A DNA stretch of 64,000 nt, from assembly GCF_003258515.1 (NCBI RefSeq), contig NZ_QGEH01000004.1:186001-250000 (forward strand), in the 5' to 3' direction. Every line of letters starts with the position of its first letter. The stretch's first letter is position 1. The notes below the pieces were generated by a model. The model ran no database searches. It saw only the letters and a program-made list of their open reading frames with translations, and was not told the origin of the DNA. This stretch comes from Marinobacter bohaiensis (lineage in GTDB: Bacteria > Pseudomonadota > Gammaproteobacteria > Pseudomonadales > Oleiphilaceae). Position numbers and translations under genes: made by a program. Positions 7,718 through 15,775 of the stretch are shown here, one piece after another.

Positions 7718-10354
7718 TTAGCCCTTGAGGGACTTGTGGACCACCTCGTAAACGTCCTTGGACAGGTCCGGCTTCGCGTGGATCTGCTCCAGGGCCGCGC
7801 GCATGCCGTCGCGATAGGCCTGGCTGTAGTTGCGCCAGCGGGTCAGCGGTGACACCAGGCGTGCCGCAATCTGCGGATTGGAGCTGTCCAGCGACAGGAT
7901 GTGCTGCGCCAGGAAACGGTAGCCGGAGCCATCGGTGGCGTGGAAGTTGGCCAGGTTCTGGCCGGCGAACGCACCGATCACCGAGCGGATCTTGTTCGGG
8001 TTCTTCCAGTCAAACGCCTCGTGAGTGAGAAGCGCCTCGACGGCCGGCAGGGTTCCGGCGCGCACGCTGCTGGCCTGGATGGCAAACCACTGCTCCACAA
8101 CCTGCGGATCCTCGCGGAACCGGTCGTAAAAGCTGGCCAGCGCGGTGTCGCGGTCCTCCTCGAACTCGGAGTTGACCAGGGCCCGCAGGGCACCGGACTG
8201 ATCGGTCATGTTGCCCGCATTTTCGAACTGCTGGCGGGCCAGCATGCGTCCTTCCTCGTCATTGATGTGCAGCAACCACGCCAGCGCCGTGTTCTTCAGC
8301 GAGCGGCGGGCAATCGCCTGGGGCGTCGGCTCGTAGGGGCCATCCTCACGATTGCGCAGGTAGCAGGCCACCAGTTCGTCGCGCAGCTCCAGCGCCAACT
8401 GGTTGAGCACGCGGGTGCGCGCCTTGTGGATCGCCTGCACGTCGGCCTCGTCCGCCAGCTCGATCAGGTAGGCTTCGCTGGGCAGCTGCAGCATCTTGGC
8501 CACCAGGGCCTGGTCCAGGTCGGTGTCGGACAGCAATTGACGGAAGGCGGTCACCAGACGCGGGTCCACCGTGCGCTCCTGGGGCTCGTCCACCATCGAC
8601 TGGATCACGTCCACCGCCAGACGCTGGCCCGCGTCCCAGCGGTTGAAACCGTCGCTGTCGTGGCTCATCAGGAACAGCAACTGGTCGCGGGTCCAGGGAT
8701 AGTGAACCTTCACCGGCGCGGAGAAACCACGCAGCAGGGACGGCACCGGCTGGGCCGCCACGTCGTGGAACACGAACGTCTGCTGTTCGTCGGTCAGGTC
8801 CAGGACACGCTGGGCCGGCGCGTCGTCCTCGCCCTGCAGCTTCAGCGGCAGATCCTCGCCGTGCTCGCCGACCAGGCCGAGAGCGAACGGGATGTGTTGC
8901 GGCTGCTTGGTCTCCTGCCCCGGTGTGGCGGGAATGCGCTGGCGCAGGGTCAGGGTATAGGTCTTCGCGTCCGGATCGTAGGCGTCGCTGACGTCGACGA
9001 TAGGCGTACCAGCCTGCTGGTACCAACGGCGGAACTGGGTCAGGTCGCGGCCGCTGGCGTCTTCCATCGCCTTGACGAAATCGTCGGTGGTCACCGCCTG
9101 GCCGTCGTGCCGTTCGAAGTAGAGATCACTGCCCTTGCGGAAGCCCTCTTCGCCCAGCAGCGTGTGGATCATGCGCACCACTTCCGCGCCCTTCTCGTAC
9201 ACGGTCAGGGTGTAGAAGTTGGAAATCTCGATGTAGGAATCCGGGCGCACCGGATGGGCCATGGGCCCCGAATCCTCGGCAAACTGGGCCGTACGCAGCA
9301 GGGTGGCGTCCTCGATGCGCTTGACCGTGGGCGAGCCCATGTCCGAGGAGAACTGGGAATCCCGGAAGACGGTGAAGCCTTCCTTCAGGCTCAGCTGGAA
9401 CCAGTCGCGGCAGGTCACACGGTTGCCCGACCAGTTGTGGAAATACTCGTGGGCGACGATGGCTTCGATGCGCTGGAACGCCAGATCCGTAGCGGTATCC
9501 GGCGTCGCCAGCACGCACGACGAGTTGAAGATATTGAGCCCCTTGTTCTCCATGGCGCCCATGTTGAAATCATCCACGGCGACGATCATGAAGATGTCCA
9601 GATCGTACTCCCGGCCGTAGATCTGCTCGTCCCAGCACATGGAGCGTTTGAGGGAGTCCAGCGCATGATCGCACTTGGCGGCGTTACGCGGCTCGACGTA
9701 CATGCGCAAGTCGATCTCGCGGCCCGACTGGGTGGTGAAGGTGTCTTTCTTCTCGGCCAGGTCTCCGGCCACCAGCGCGAACAGATAGCAGGGCTTGGGG
9801 AACGGGTCTTCCCAGGTGACGAAGTGACGACCGTCTTCCAGGTCACCCTTCTCCACATCGTTCCCGTTGGACAGCAGCACCGGATAGCGCGCCTTGTCCG
9901 CCTCAACACGAGTGCTGAAGCGAGCCATCACGTCCGGGCGATCCGGGAAATAGGTGATCCAGCGGAAGCCTTCCGCCTCGCACTGGGTGCAGAACATACC
10001 GGAGGATTTGTACAGGCCTTCCAGACGGGTATTGTCCTGGGGCAGGATCCAGGTCACCACGCCCAGCGTGAACTTGTCGGAGACCTTGTCCACGCGCAGG
10101 CCGCCGGAGGTGACCTCGAAGTCGTCGTCGGCCAGCGGCAAACCATTGAGCGTCAGCCCTTCCAGTTCCAGCCCCTCGCCGTCCAGCTCCAGGGACTGGC
10201 CGGACTCGGCGTCGGGGTTGCGTCGGATCTCCATGGAGTTGTAGACCCGGGCGCCCTCCTCGAACAGCTCGAATCGCAGATCGACATGGTCCACCAGGAA
10301 CGGCGGCACCTTGTAGTCCTTGAGGTAGATGGTCTGTGGCTGACTGGTTCGCAT
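7718..10354 (-). CDS. pepN: Aminopeptidase N (M1 family zinc peptidase)
   Basis: This broad-specificity cytoplasmic aminopeptidase works in peptide turnover. The 878 residues match the E. coli PepN length (870). GAMEN lies at 266-270, the zinc motif HEYFH at 302-306 and the third ligand Glu at 325 within SLKEGFTVF, only about five residues from the E. coli positions. A longer reading to 10519 is possible, but the ATG at 10354 has a GGAGAG ribosome-binding site and starts the conserved MRTSQPQTIYLKDY. It follows the DUF2797 gene by 79 bp, probably as one operon, and ends at a strong terminator. Confidence 0.97.
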   Translation of the reverse strand: MRTSQPQTIYLKDYKVPPFLVDHVDLRFELFEEGARVYNSMEIRRNPDAESGQSLELDGEGLELEGLTLNGLPLADDDFEVTSGGLRVDKVSDKFTLGVVTWILPQDNTRLEGLYKSSGMFCTQCEAEGFRWITYFPDRPDVMARFSTRVEADKARYPVLLSNGNDVEKGDLEDGRHFVTWEDPFPKPCYLFALVAGDLAEKKDTFTTQSGREIDLRMYVEPRNAAKCDHALDSLKRSMCWDEQIYGREYDLDIFMIVAVDDFNMGAMENKGLNIFNSSCVLATPDTATDLAFQRIEAIVAHEYFHNWSGNRVTCRDWFQLSLKEGFTVFRDSQFSSDMGSPTVKRIEDATLLRTAQFAEDSGPMAHPVRPDSYIEISNFYTLTVYEKGAEVVRMIHTLLGEEGFRKGSDLYFERHDGQAVTTDDFVKAMEDASGRDLTQFRRWYQQAGTPIVDVSDAYDPDAKTYTLTLRQRIPATPGQETKQPQHIPFALGLVGEHGEDLPLKLQGEDDAPAQRVLDLTDEQQTFVFHDVAAQPVPSLLRGFSAPVKVHYPWTRDQLLFLMSHDSDGFNRWDAGQRLAVDVIQSMVDEPQERTVDPRLVTAFRQLLSDTDLDQALVAKMLQLPSEAYLIELADEADVQAIHKARTRVLNQLALELRDELVACYLRNREDGPYEPTPQAIARRSLKNTALAWLLHINDEEGRMLARQQFENAGNMTDQSGALRALVNSEFEEDRDTALASFYDRFREDPQVVEQWFAIQASSVRAGTLPAVEALLTHEAFDWKNPNKIRSVIGAFAGQNLANFHATDGSGYRFLAQHILSLDSSNPQIAARLVSPLTRWRNYSQAYRDGMRAALEQIHAKPDLSKDVYEVVHKSLKG

Positions 10355-10433
10355 TGCACTCTCTCCAGTTATTACGTAGCGGCCCTTGTGAGGCCGGGCT
10401 TCGTGGCAGGCGTGATGAACCCGCCGCGAGCGA

Positions 10434-11306
10434 TCAGTTTGAAAACAGGTCCGGTGCCTGTTGCGGGCTCGGCTCGAACACCTGAAGGCGAACGTGGTAC
10501 GCGGTGAACTTGCGCACATTGATCACGCCGGTATCCAGCATCAGGTACTGCCCTTTGACGCCCTCCAGGCGACCGGTCACCTGCGGTGTCTTGTCGAGAT
10601 TGTGGGTCTTCACCTTACTCGGCCAGACTTCCACCGGATAGGCCAGCTCGAGGCCCGACTCGTCCACAACCCTGATGGCGTCTTCGCCATGCTCGGCCCG
10701 CAGCGCGTCCACCCCGTCGGCAATGGTCTCCAGCATGCGCTCGCGCTCGGCCATCAGGTCCACCTCGGGCACATCGCCCTTAAGCATGGCGCGCCAGTTG
10801 GTGCGGTCGGCGACGTGCTGCTTACAAAGCACTTCCACCAGACCGGACAGGCGACGCGTGGCCACTTCCAGCATGGGCACGGCGGCCACGGCTCCCTGGT
10901 CGATCCAGCGGGTCGGCACCTGGGTCTTGCGCGTGATCCCGACTTTCAGGCCGGACGAATTGGCCAGGTAGACGATGTGAGGCACCATGCAATGGGTTTC
11001 GCCCCACTCCGGCTCGCGGCACGTTCCCTCATGGTAATGGCATTTTTCCGGGCTGACGATGCAACTGTCGCAGGCGGCCAGTTTGCGGAAGCAGGGGTAG
11101 CAGAAGCCCTGGTTGAAGCTCTTTTTCGTGAGCCGGTCGCAGTGGATGCAGCGGATCTCACCTTCGAAATCGATCTGCAATTCACGACCGATCAGGTCAT
11201 TTAGGGGAATCAGGGTATCCCCTACCTTCATCCGGTAATGCACCGGAGCTCCCGGCTCGGCCGGCATCTTGCGCAGCGGCCCCTGGACATCGATAACGGC
11301 TGACAT
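10434..11306 (-). CDS. DUF2797 protein with cysteine-rich (zinc) module
   Basis: The 290 residues contain a cysteine-rich N-terminal region with CIHCD, CYPC, CDSC and a CHYHEGTC segment, likely binding one or two zinc ions. A second domain begins HIVYLANSSGLKVGITRK, resembling a GIY-YIG-like motif (YLANS...KVGITR). The ATG at 11306 is preferred over a TTG one codon earlier. The yeaC-DUF2797-pepN order is conserved in Pseudomonas. A nucleic-acid role is possible from the zinc and GIY-YIG-like features, but no activity is established to my knowledge. Confidence 0.9.
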   Translation of the reverse strand: MSAVIDVQGPLRKMPAEPGAPVHYRMKVGDTLIPLNDLIGRELQIDFEGEIRCIHCDRLTKKSFNQGFCYPCFRKLAACDSCIVSPEKCHYHEGTCREPEWGETHCMVPHIVYLANSSGLKVGITRKTQVPTRWIDQGAVAAVPMLEVATRRLSGLVEVLCKQHVADRTNWRAMLKGDVPEVDLMAERERMLETIADGVDALRAEHGEDAIRVVDESGLELAYPVEVWPSKVKTHNLDKTPQVTGRLEGVKGQYLMLDTGVINVRKFTAYHVRLQVFEPSPQQAPDLFSN

Positions 11307-11316
11307 CAAACCACCG

Positions 11317-11577
11317 TTACGAGTTCAGGATGCGGATCGTCGCGGTGCCGTCCGCGGCCATGTCGCGCTTGTCCTTGCGCTCCCGATCGATAAAGCCCAC
11401 ACGCTCACCCTCGGGAACGCCGTGCTCTTTCTCGTAATACAGAACCGCTTCCATGCAGATCGAACGCTGCTCGTCCGAAATGGCACGGCCATCCGGCCAC
11501 TTGCCCAGCTCAACCGCCCGCCGCAGGCTCTTGTAAACCGTGGGGTCCAGGCGCTTGATCAGCTCGTCGTATGTCAT
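11317..11577 (-). CDS. yeaC: DUF1315 (YeaC) family small protein
   Basis: This acidic/basic mixed soluble protein has 86 residues and the family pattern MTYDELIKRLDPTVYKSLRRAVELGKWPDG seen across pieces of the N-terminal half. ICMEAVLYYEKEH follows. It ends 10 bp before the DUF2797 start and heads the yeaC-DUF2797-pepN operon. The function of YeaC is unknown; it may be a small regulator or chaperone of the neighbours, but nothing in the sequence shows this. Confidence 0.9.
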   Translation of the reverse strand: MTYDELIKRLDPTVYKSLRRAVELGKWPDGRAISDEQRSICMEAVLYYEKEHGVPEGERVGFIDRERKDKRDMAADGTATIRILNS

Positions 11578-11758
11578 TTCAACACCTTATCAATCATCGG
11601 GGGACCATCGCCGGAAACCGGGCGGCGTCCAATCCTGAAAGCTTAACACAGCGGCCAGGGCCGCCGCCGTAACGGCCATTGCAATTAGGCTATGACCCTT
11701 ATCGCCATCGTCGAAAACAGCGCCTCGAAAAAAATCAGAAAAAAGTTGGGCGAAATCT

Positions 11759-11788
11759 TTGACAGGCGATAATGATAATGATTATCAT
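11759..11788 (+). promoter_or_regulatory. Sigma70 promoter of the predicted Fur-controlled sRNA
   Basis: A perfect -35 TTGACA (11759-11764) and -10 TATCAT (11783-11788, 5 of 6 consensus bases) are separated by 18 bp. The Fur box fills the spacer and covers the -10, a classic repression arrangement. The expected start site is near 11795. Confidence 0.8.
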
Positions 11789-11790
11789 TA
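11768..11790. promoter_or_regulatory. Fur box (iron-responsive operator)
   Basis: GATAATGATAATGATTATC (11768-11786) matches the 19-bp Fur consensus at 18 of 19 positions. A shifted register gives a perfect 9-1-9 inverted repeat, AATGATAAT-G-ATTATCATT (11771-11789). It lies in a gap with no recognisable protein gene to its right before a terminator, so its target appears to be an RNA. The yeaC promoter on the other strand starts too far away to be the obvious target. Confidence 0.92.
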
Positions 11791-11794
11791 ATCC

Positions 11795-11885
11795 CGTACC
11801 AAGTGAGAACGGTCGTTTCATTTGGTCTCTCTCATCAGGAGCTATATTAGGCTCATTTATGCCCCGCACTGCGGGGCTTTTTTTT
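11795..11885 (+). ncRNA. Predicted Fur-repressed small regulatory RNA (PrrF/RyhB-like class)
   Basis: About 90 nt run from the predicted start to the end of a T8 terminator, directly behind a Fur-covered promoter. No credible ORF with a ribosome-binding site lies inside. The transcript has a pyrimidine-rich, probably single-stranded stretch (TCTCTCATCAGGAGCTAT, around 11826-11843) before the terminator. The layout is that of RyhB or PrrF, which lower iron-protein synthesis when iron is scarce. I recall a CTCATCAGG-like segment in PrrF RNAs, but I cannot align it here. Existence and class are inferred from signals alone. Confidence 0.72.
11861..11885 (+). terminator. Rho-independent terminator of the sRNA
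   Basis: A GC-rich 7-bp stem (GCCCCGC / GCGGGGC, 11861-11877) with a 3-nt loop is followed by eight T residues on the plus strand. The T-run points rightward, so it serves the plus-strand sRNA and not the minus-strand glpG gene. Confidence 0.92.
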
Positions 11886-11941
11886 GCCTGCTCGATAGCC
11901 CTGACCGGACGAGCCTCCAGGTGACGGCGGACCCGACGCGC

Positions 11942-12802
11942 TCAGTCCCTCTTGCGCGCCGGCGGCGGCAATACGGCCAGCAGAAGCCCGGTCAACAGAC
12001 CGCCCAGATGCGCCTCGTTCGCCATCTCCCCCAGCCCCAGCATGCGCGTGAATGGCGTGAAGCCAATCACGATCCACACCAGCGACACCACGATCAGCGC
12101 CGGCGGGAACTGGAACCGGGGCCGGCGCTGCTGACTCAGCCAGCAGTAACCGAGGATGCCGTAGACCACACCGGACAGACCGCCGAACAGCGGCCCGGTG
12201 ACCAGGTACTGCAGGGTGTTGGCGGCCAGACTGATCACCAGCACCAGCAGGATCAGCCGGCGGCGGCCGTCGAACCATTCCACCTGGCTGCCCAGGAACC
12301 ACATCATCACTGCGTTGAAAATCAGATGCGGCCAGCTGAAATGCAGCAGGTCCGGCGTCAGCCAGCGCCACCATTGCCCCTGGGCCAGCGTGGCGGTAAG
12401 GGCGTCGAGCCGGTCGGCAAACGTGTCGAAGAAAAACGCGCGTGGGTCGGCATACATCAGGCCGGTAGCGAGCGGATCGCGCCCGAGACCGGTGAACAGG
12501 GTCACCAGGGCCGCAGCGATGATGATGCCCAGCACGACAGGCGCGTGACGCGGTGACGGCTGCCAGCGACCGTTGACGAACACCGGCGAGTGATTGGTCT
12601 CGTGGATCGCCTGACGGACTTCCGGGCGGGTGATGAACTGTTCGAGGGCTTCCAGTACCGGTTCGGCGTGGTCCTGGTTCGCCAGCCACAGCACCTGCTG
12701 ATCGCCCTCTTCCGTGATGCGGTGCTCCACGCCCTGCTCGCGCAGCCACTGGCTGAACTCGGCCAGGTTGGTGTCGGCCGATAGCTGTTTGATTCGGTAC
12801 AA
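11942..12802 (-). CDS. glpG: Rhomboid intramembrane serine protease GlpG
   Basis: The 286 residues contain a cytosolic N-terminal domain (about 1-85) and a six-helix rhomboid core. Catalytic Ser210 lies in GGLSGVVYG and His265 in ANEAHLGGLL, close to Ser201/His254 of E. coli GlpG. HFSWPHLIFN (about 154-163) is the helix-2 motif. It cleaves membrane proteins within the bilayer. The start is a TTG at 12802 with a GAGGT ribosome-binding site six bases upstream; no ATG fits the N-terminal domain as well. It follows the phosphoesterase gene by 4 bp, so the two are co-transcribed. Confidence 0.95.
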   Translation of the reverse strand: MYRIKQLSADTNLAEFSQWLREQGVEHRITEEGDQQVLWLANQDHAEPVLEALEQFITRPEVRQAIHETNHSPVFVNGRWQPSPRHAPVVLGIIIAAALVTLFTGLGRDPLATGLMYADPRAFFFDTFADRLDALTATLAQGQWWRWLTPDLLHFSWPHLIFNAVMMWFLGSQVEWFDGRRRLILLVLVISLAANTLQYLVTGPLFGGLSGVVYGILGYCWLSQQRRPRFQFPPALIVVSLVWIVIGFTPFTRMLGLGEMANEAHLGGLLTGLLLAVLPPPARKRD

Positions 12803-12806
12803 AGGG

Positions 12807-13817
12807 TTACCTCGTCACACTGTCTTCGGATTGCGGATCACTCGGCAGCTCGGGACGCTGCACTTCCACCCAGACAAATTTGTCGGCGGAAAGTTGCCGC
12901 TCGTCGTCCATGCGATAGGCGACCAGACGCCCGTATTTCACCGCGGAATAGTCGATACAGGCGACGTTGGGCTTGAGCGGCGCCGGCCGTCCCTCGCGCC
13001 AGTAGTGGCCGACAAACACCGGCGGCTCCGACGGGGAATAGGTCAGGATCTTCTTCTTTTCAGCCTCGGACAGCGGACGATTGGCAATGTGCTCGGGCAG
13101 CGGGTCGGGCTGGAACACCACGTCGTTGTAGGTCTGCGGATCCTCAGCCCAGAACTTGGTGCGGAAGAAGCGGCGCACGAACCCGTCCCGTCCTTCGATG
13201 GACAGGTCATCCGGCAGGCGCAGATCGGTGCCGCGCAGCAGGCGGTCCATCACCCGGCCGGCAAAGGAGTCCAGCGCCGAGGAGGCGTGCAGGAAATCCT
13301 CGTCGATGCAGTTGCCGCCCTGGATCTGCTTGAACTGCTCGATCAGGTGGTGGTCCCAGCAGGCGTGCACCACGCGGAAATGCGCCACTTCCAGAAACAG
13401 CGGCAGCGTATAGAACCATTCCAGGAATTCGTTCCACTCGTGGGGATGGTGCTCGAACTGCTCCAGGGTTTCCCGGATCAGCCGGTCATGCCGCGCGTTG
13501 TGTTCACGCAGGAACTTGCGCTCGCTGCCCGCCCGGGCGCGGGTGCAATAGCCCAGGGCGTTGTATTCGTGGTTGCCCATGGTGATCTGGGCCGAGCCGC
13601 GTTCGACCATGTCCCGCACCAGGTGCAGGGACTCGCGGATGCGCGGGCCGCGATCGATGATGTCGCCAATGAAGATGGCCTGCCGGCGCTTGTGTTCGTA
13701 GACGCCGTTCACCTTCCGGTAACCCATCTGTTCCAGCAGGCGCTGGAGTGTCAACGCGCAACCGTGGATATCGCCGATGATGTCATAGCCCCGGCTGCCT
13801 GACCGCATTACAGACAT
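12807..13817 (-). CDS. Calcineurin-like metallophosphoesterase (Ser/Thr phosphatase-type)
   Basis: The 336-residue protein has the metallophosphatase motifs in order: GDIHG (about 15-19), GDIIDRGP and GNHEYNAL, plus a later VVHACWD. These place two metal ions as in PP1/ApaH-like enzymes. The ATG at 13817 is two bases after the nadK stop, indicating coupled translation; a longer reading to 13976 would run into nadK. The substrate is unknown: diadenosine polyphosphates or phosphoproteins are possible. It lies in a nadK-phosphoesterase-glpG operon. Confidence 0.92.
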   Translation of the reverse strand: MSVMRSGSRGYDIIGDIHGCALTLQRLLEQMGYRKVNGVYEHKRRQAIFIGDIIDRGPRIRESLHLVRDMVERGSAQITMGNHEYNALGYCTRARAGSERKFLREHNARHDRLIRETLEQFEHHPHEWNEFLEWFYTLPLFLEVAHFRVVHACWDHHLIEQFKQIQGGNCIDEDFLHASSALDSFAGRVMDRLLRGTDLRLPDDLSIEGRDGFVRRFFRTKFWAEDPQTYNDVVFQPDPLPEHIANRPLSEAEKKKILTYSPSEPPVFVGHYWREGRPAPLKPNVACIDYSAVKYGRLVAYRMDDERQLSADKFVWVEVQRPELPSDPQSEDSVTR

Positions 13818-13819
13818 AG

Positions 13820-14704
13820 TTAACTCGCTGCGATGTTGCTGGCCCAGCCGAGTTTTTCCCGGCAGGTCGCATAGAAGTTGTGATCCGTCGGATGAATCAG
13901 GCGAATCTTGAAGGGTTTCTTGGTGATACGAATGATGTCGCCGGGCGCGCAGGAAATATCCATCTGCCCGTCGCAACTCATCTGCGGGTAGGTTTCGTTA
14001 TCCTCGCCGATCACCAGTTTGATCTCACTCTTGCCGTCCACCACGATCGGCCGGCTGCTGAGGGTATGCGGGAACATGGGCACCAGCACCACCGCATCCA
14101 GCTTGGGATGCATGATGGGCCCCCCGGCGGACAGCGAATAGGCCGTGGAGCCAGTGGGGGTGGATACGATCAGTCCGTCCGAGCGCTGGCTGTAGACGAA
14201 GTGGCCGTCGATGTAGAGATCGAACCCGATCATGCGGGTCGACTTGCCCGGATGCAGCACCACATCGTTCAGTGCGGTGCCATAGCCCACCGGGTTCTCG
14301 TTGCGGGTCACGTGGGCGTCGAGCAGGAAGCGGTGCTCTTCGATGTACTCGCCCTGCAGCACCCGGCCCACGCGTTCTTCCAGGTCGTCCGGGGAAATGT
14401 CGGTGAGAAAGCCCAGGCGACCGCGGTTGACCCCGAGGATGGGGATCTTGGACTTGGCCAGTTCCCGCGCCGCGCCCAGCAGGCTACCGTCACCGCCGAC
14501 CACGATCACCAGGTCGCAGATTTCCCCCAGGAGCTTCTTGCTGGCCACCTGCAGGCCGTGCCCGGGCAACATGGTGGCGGTGTCGGATTCGAGGATGACC
14601 TGATAGTTCTCGTTCACCAGATAGGTTCGCAGGTGTCGCAGCGTCTCCACCACTTTCACGCTGTTCATCCGGCCAATCACGCCGATGTTTCTGAAATGCT
14701 CCAT
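13820..14704 (-). CDS. nadK: NAD kinase
   Basis: This enzyme phosphorylates NAD to NADP. The 294 residues contain GGDGS at 70-74, GRLGFLTD and TPTGSTAYSLSAGGP, the signature blocks of PpnK/NadK. The start is the ATG at 14704 (MEHFRNIGVIGR), which matches the family N-terminus; earlier in-frame codons add an unrelated 31 residues. It begins a three-gene run with the phosphoesterase and glpG, and faces the DUF1853 gene across 153 bp. Confidence 0.97.
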   Translation of the reverse strand: MEHFRNIGVIGRMNSVKVVETLRHLRTYLVNENYQVILESDTATMLPGHGLQVASKKLLGEICDLVIVVGGDGSLLGAARELAKSKIPILGVNRGRLGFLTDISPDDLEERVGRVLQGEYIEEHRFLLDAHVTRNENPVGYGTALNDVVLHPGKSTRMIGFDLYIDGHFVYSQRSDGLIVSTPTGSTAYSLSAGGPIMHPKLDAVVLVPMFPHTLSSRPIVVDGKSEIKLVIGEDNETYPQMSCDGQMDISCAPGDIIRITKKPFKIRLIHPTDHNFYATCREKLGWASNIAAS

Positions 14705-14857
14705 TCGATATCCTGTGCCAGCCCAGTGATGCGATGCGGTCACTCGGGGTATATAGTGAGCGGACGATCCGTCGGCGGCGCCCGGCCACGCGACCACGCG
14801 ACCACGCCAATACTATCGAAACTCGCGACAATTCTGAAAATTTATAGGAGTACGCCG

Positions 14858-15775
14858 ATTCCCGACCGCCCTCATGACACGTCCCGATTCTGGCAAACGC
14901 CGGCGGTCCGGCACCTGGCGTGGCTGTGTCGCGCCCCCACCCTCACCGACAACCGCCTGCGCTTTGCGCTTGAGAACGACCTGCCAGCGGACCTGGACCG
15001 GCGCCTGGCGATCCTGGACCACTCACCCGGCCCGTTGCTGGCCGCTCTCGACGGTGGCACCAACCGCCGCCTGGGTTTCTATTTCGAGCGGCTCTACCGC
15101 TTCCTGCTCAGCGACATCCTGGAGTGGCCGGTGCTGCTCAGTAATCACCCGGTTCGCGAGAACGGCCGCACCCTGGGCGAGCTGGACTTTGTCGTGCACA
15201 ACCGGCGGGAAGACACCATCGAGCATCACGAGATCGCCGTAAAGTTCTATCTCGGCTATCCCCGCAACAACGCCTCCACCCTCTGGCTGGGCCCCAACGC
15301 CCACGATCGCCTCGACCGCAAGCTGTCGCGACTGCTCGACCACCAGTGCCGCATGAGCCGCCATCCCATGGCCCGGGCTCACCTTTCGGAGCTCGGCATC
15401 CAGCATCCGCCGCGCCCACGACTGTTCATGCCAGGTTACCTGTTCTATCCATCGGAGCGCCTTCTGGAAGGTCCGGCCACGACGCCGTCGACGCACGAGC
15501 GTGGCCGCTGGTGCCGGGCGGAATCGCTGGACCCGGCCGAATGCAGCCACTGGCAGCGACTGAACAAGCCTCATTGGCTGGGCCGCTTCCAGTCACGGGA
15601 AGCGCCGGACCGGGAAGACCTGCTGGAAGCACTGGACGGGATTCGGGCAGGAGGACCACCCCGGCTGTTTGCCGAGATGGCACCGCGCCGGGACGGGCAA
15701 GGCTGGGAAGAGCGGCATCGCGTGTTCGTGGTGCCACCGCAATGGCCGGGAGACGGGTTCGATCAGCCTTCCTGA
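14858..15775 (+). CDS. DUF1853 family protein with apparent ATT start codon
   Basis: About 305 residues are encoded. RFWQTPAVRHLAWLCRAP and LGELDFVVHNRREDTIEHHEIAVKFYLG (read in parts) are DUF1853 hallmarks; the D...E-K pattern resembles a restriction-endonuclease-like fold. The reading frame is open far upstream, but no ATG, GTG or TTG sits behind a usable SD motif. AGGAG at 14846-14850 points to the ATT at 14858, seven bases on. The nearest in-frame ATG (14729) has no SD motif and adds 43 unlike residues. The 3' end overlaps the convergent next gene by 13 bp. The family function is unknown. Confidence 0.85.
   Translation: MPDRPHDTSRFWQTPAVRHLAWLCRAPTLTDNRLRFALENDLPADLDRRLAILDHSPGPLLAALDGGTNRRLGFYFERLYRFLLSDILEWPVLLSNHPVRENGRTLGELDFVVHNRREDTIEHHEIAVKFYLGYPRNNASTLWLGPNAHDRLDRKLSRLLDHQCRMSRHPMARAHLSELGIQHPPRPRLFMPGYLFYPSERLLEGPATTPSTHERGRWCRAESLDPAECSHWQRLNKPHWLGRFQSREAPDREDLLEALDGIRAGGPPRLFAEMAPRRDGQGWEERHRVFVVPPQWPGDGFDQPS

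Noticed and set aside
7901-10507. Long 868-codon open frame opposite pepN
   Set aside because: The translation is low-complexity His/Gln/Gly/Arg-rich and has no family motif; pepN on the other strand has its full set of catalytic residues.
11822-12556. Open frame on the plus strand overlapping the predicted sRNA terminator and glpG
   Set aside because: It would read through the T8 terminator and lies antisense to glpG; composition is Gln/His/Arg-rich noise.
13880-14857. Left extension of the DUF1853 frame over nadK
   Set aside because: The frame stays open by chance opposite nadK in GC-rich DNA. The conserved domain starts only after 14858, and nadK is clearly the real gene.
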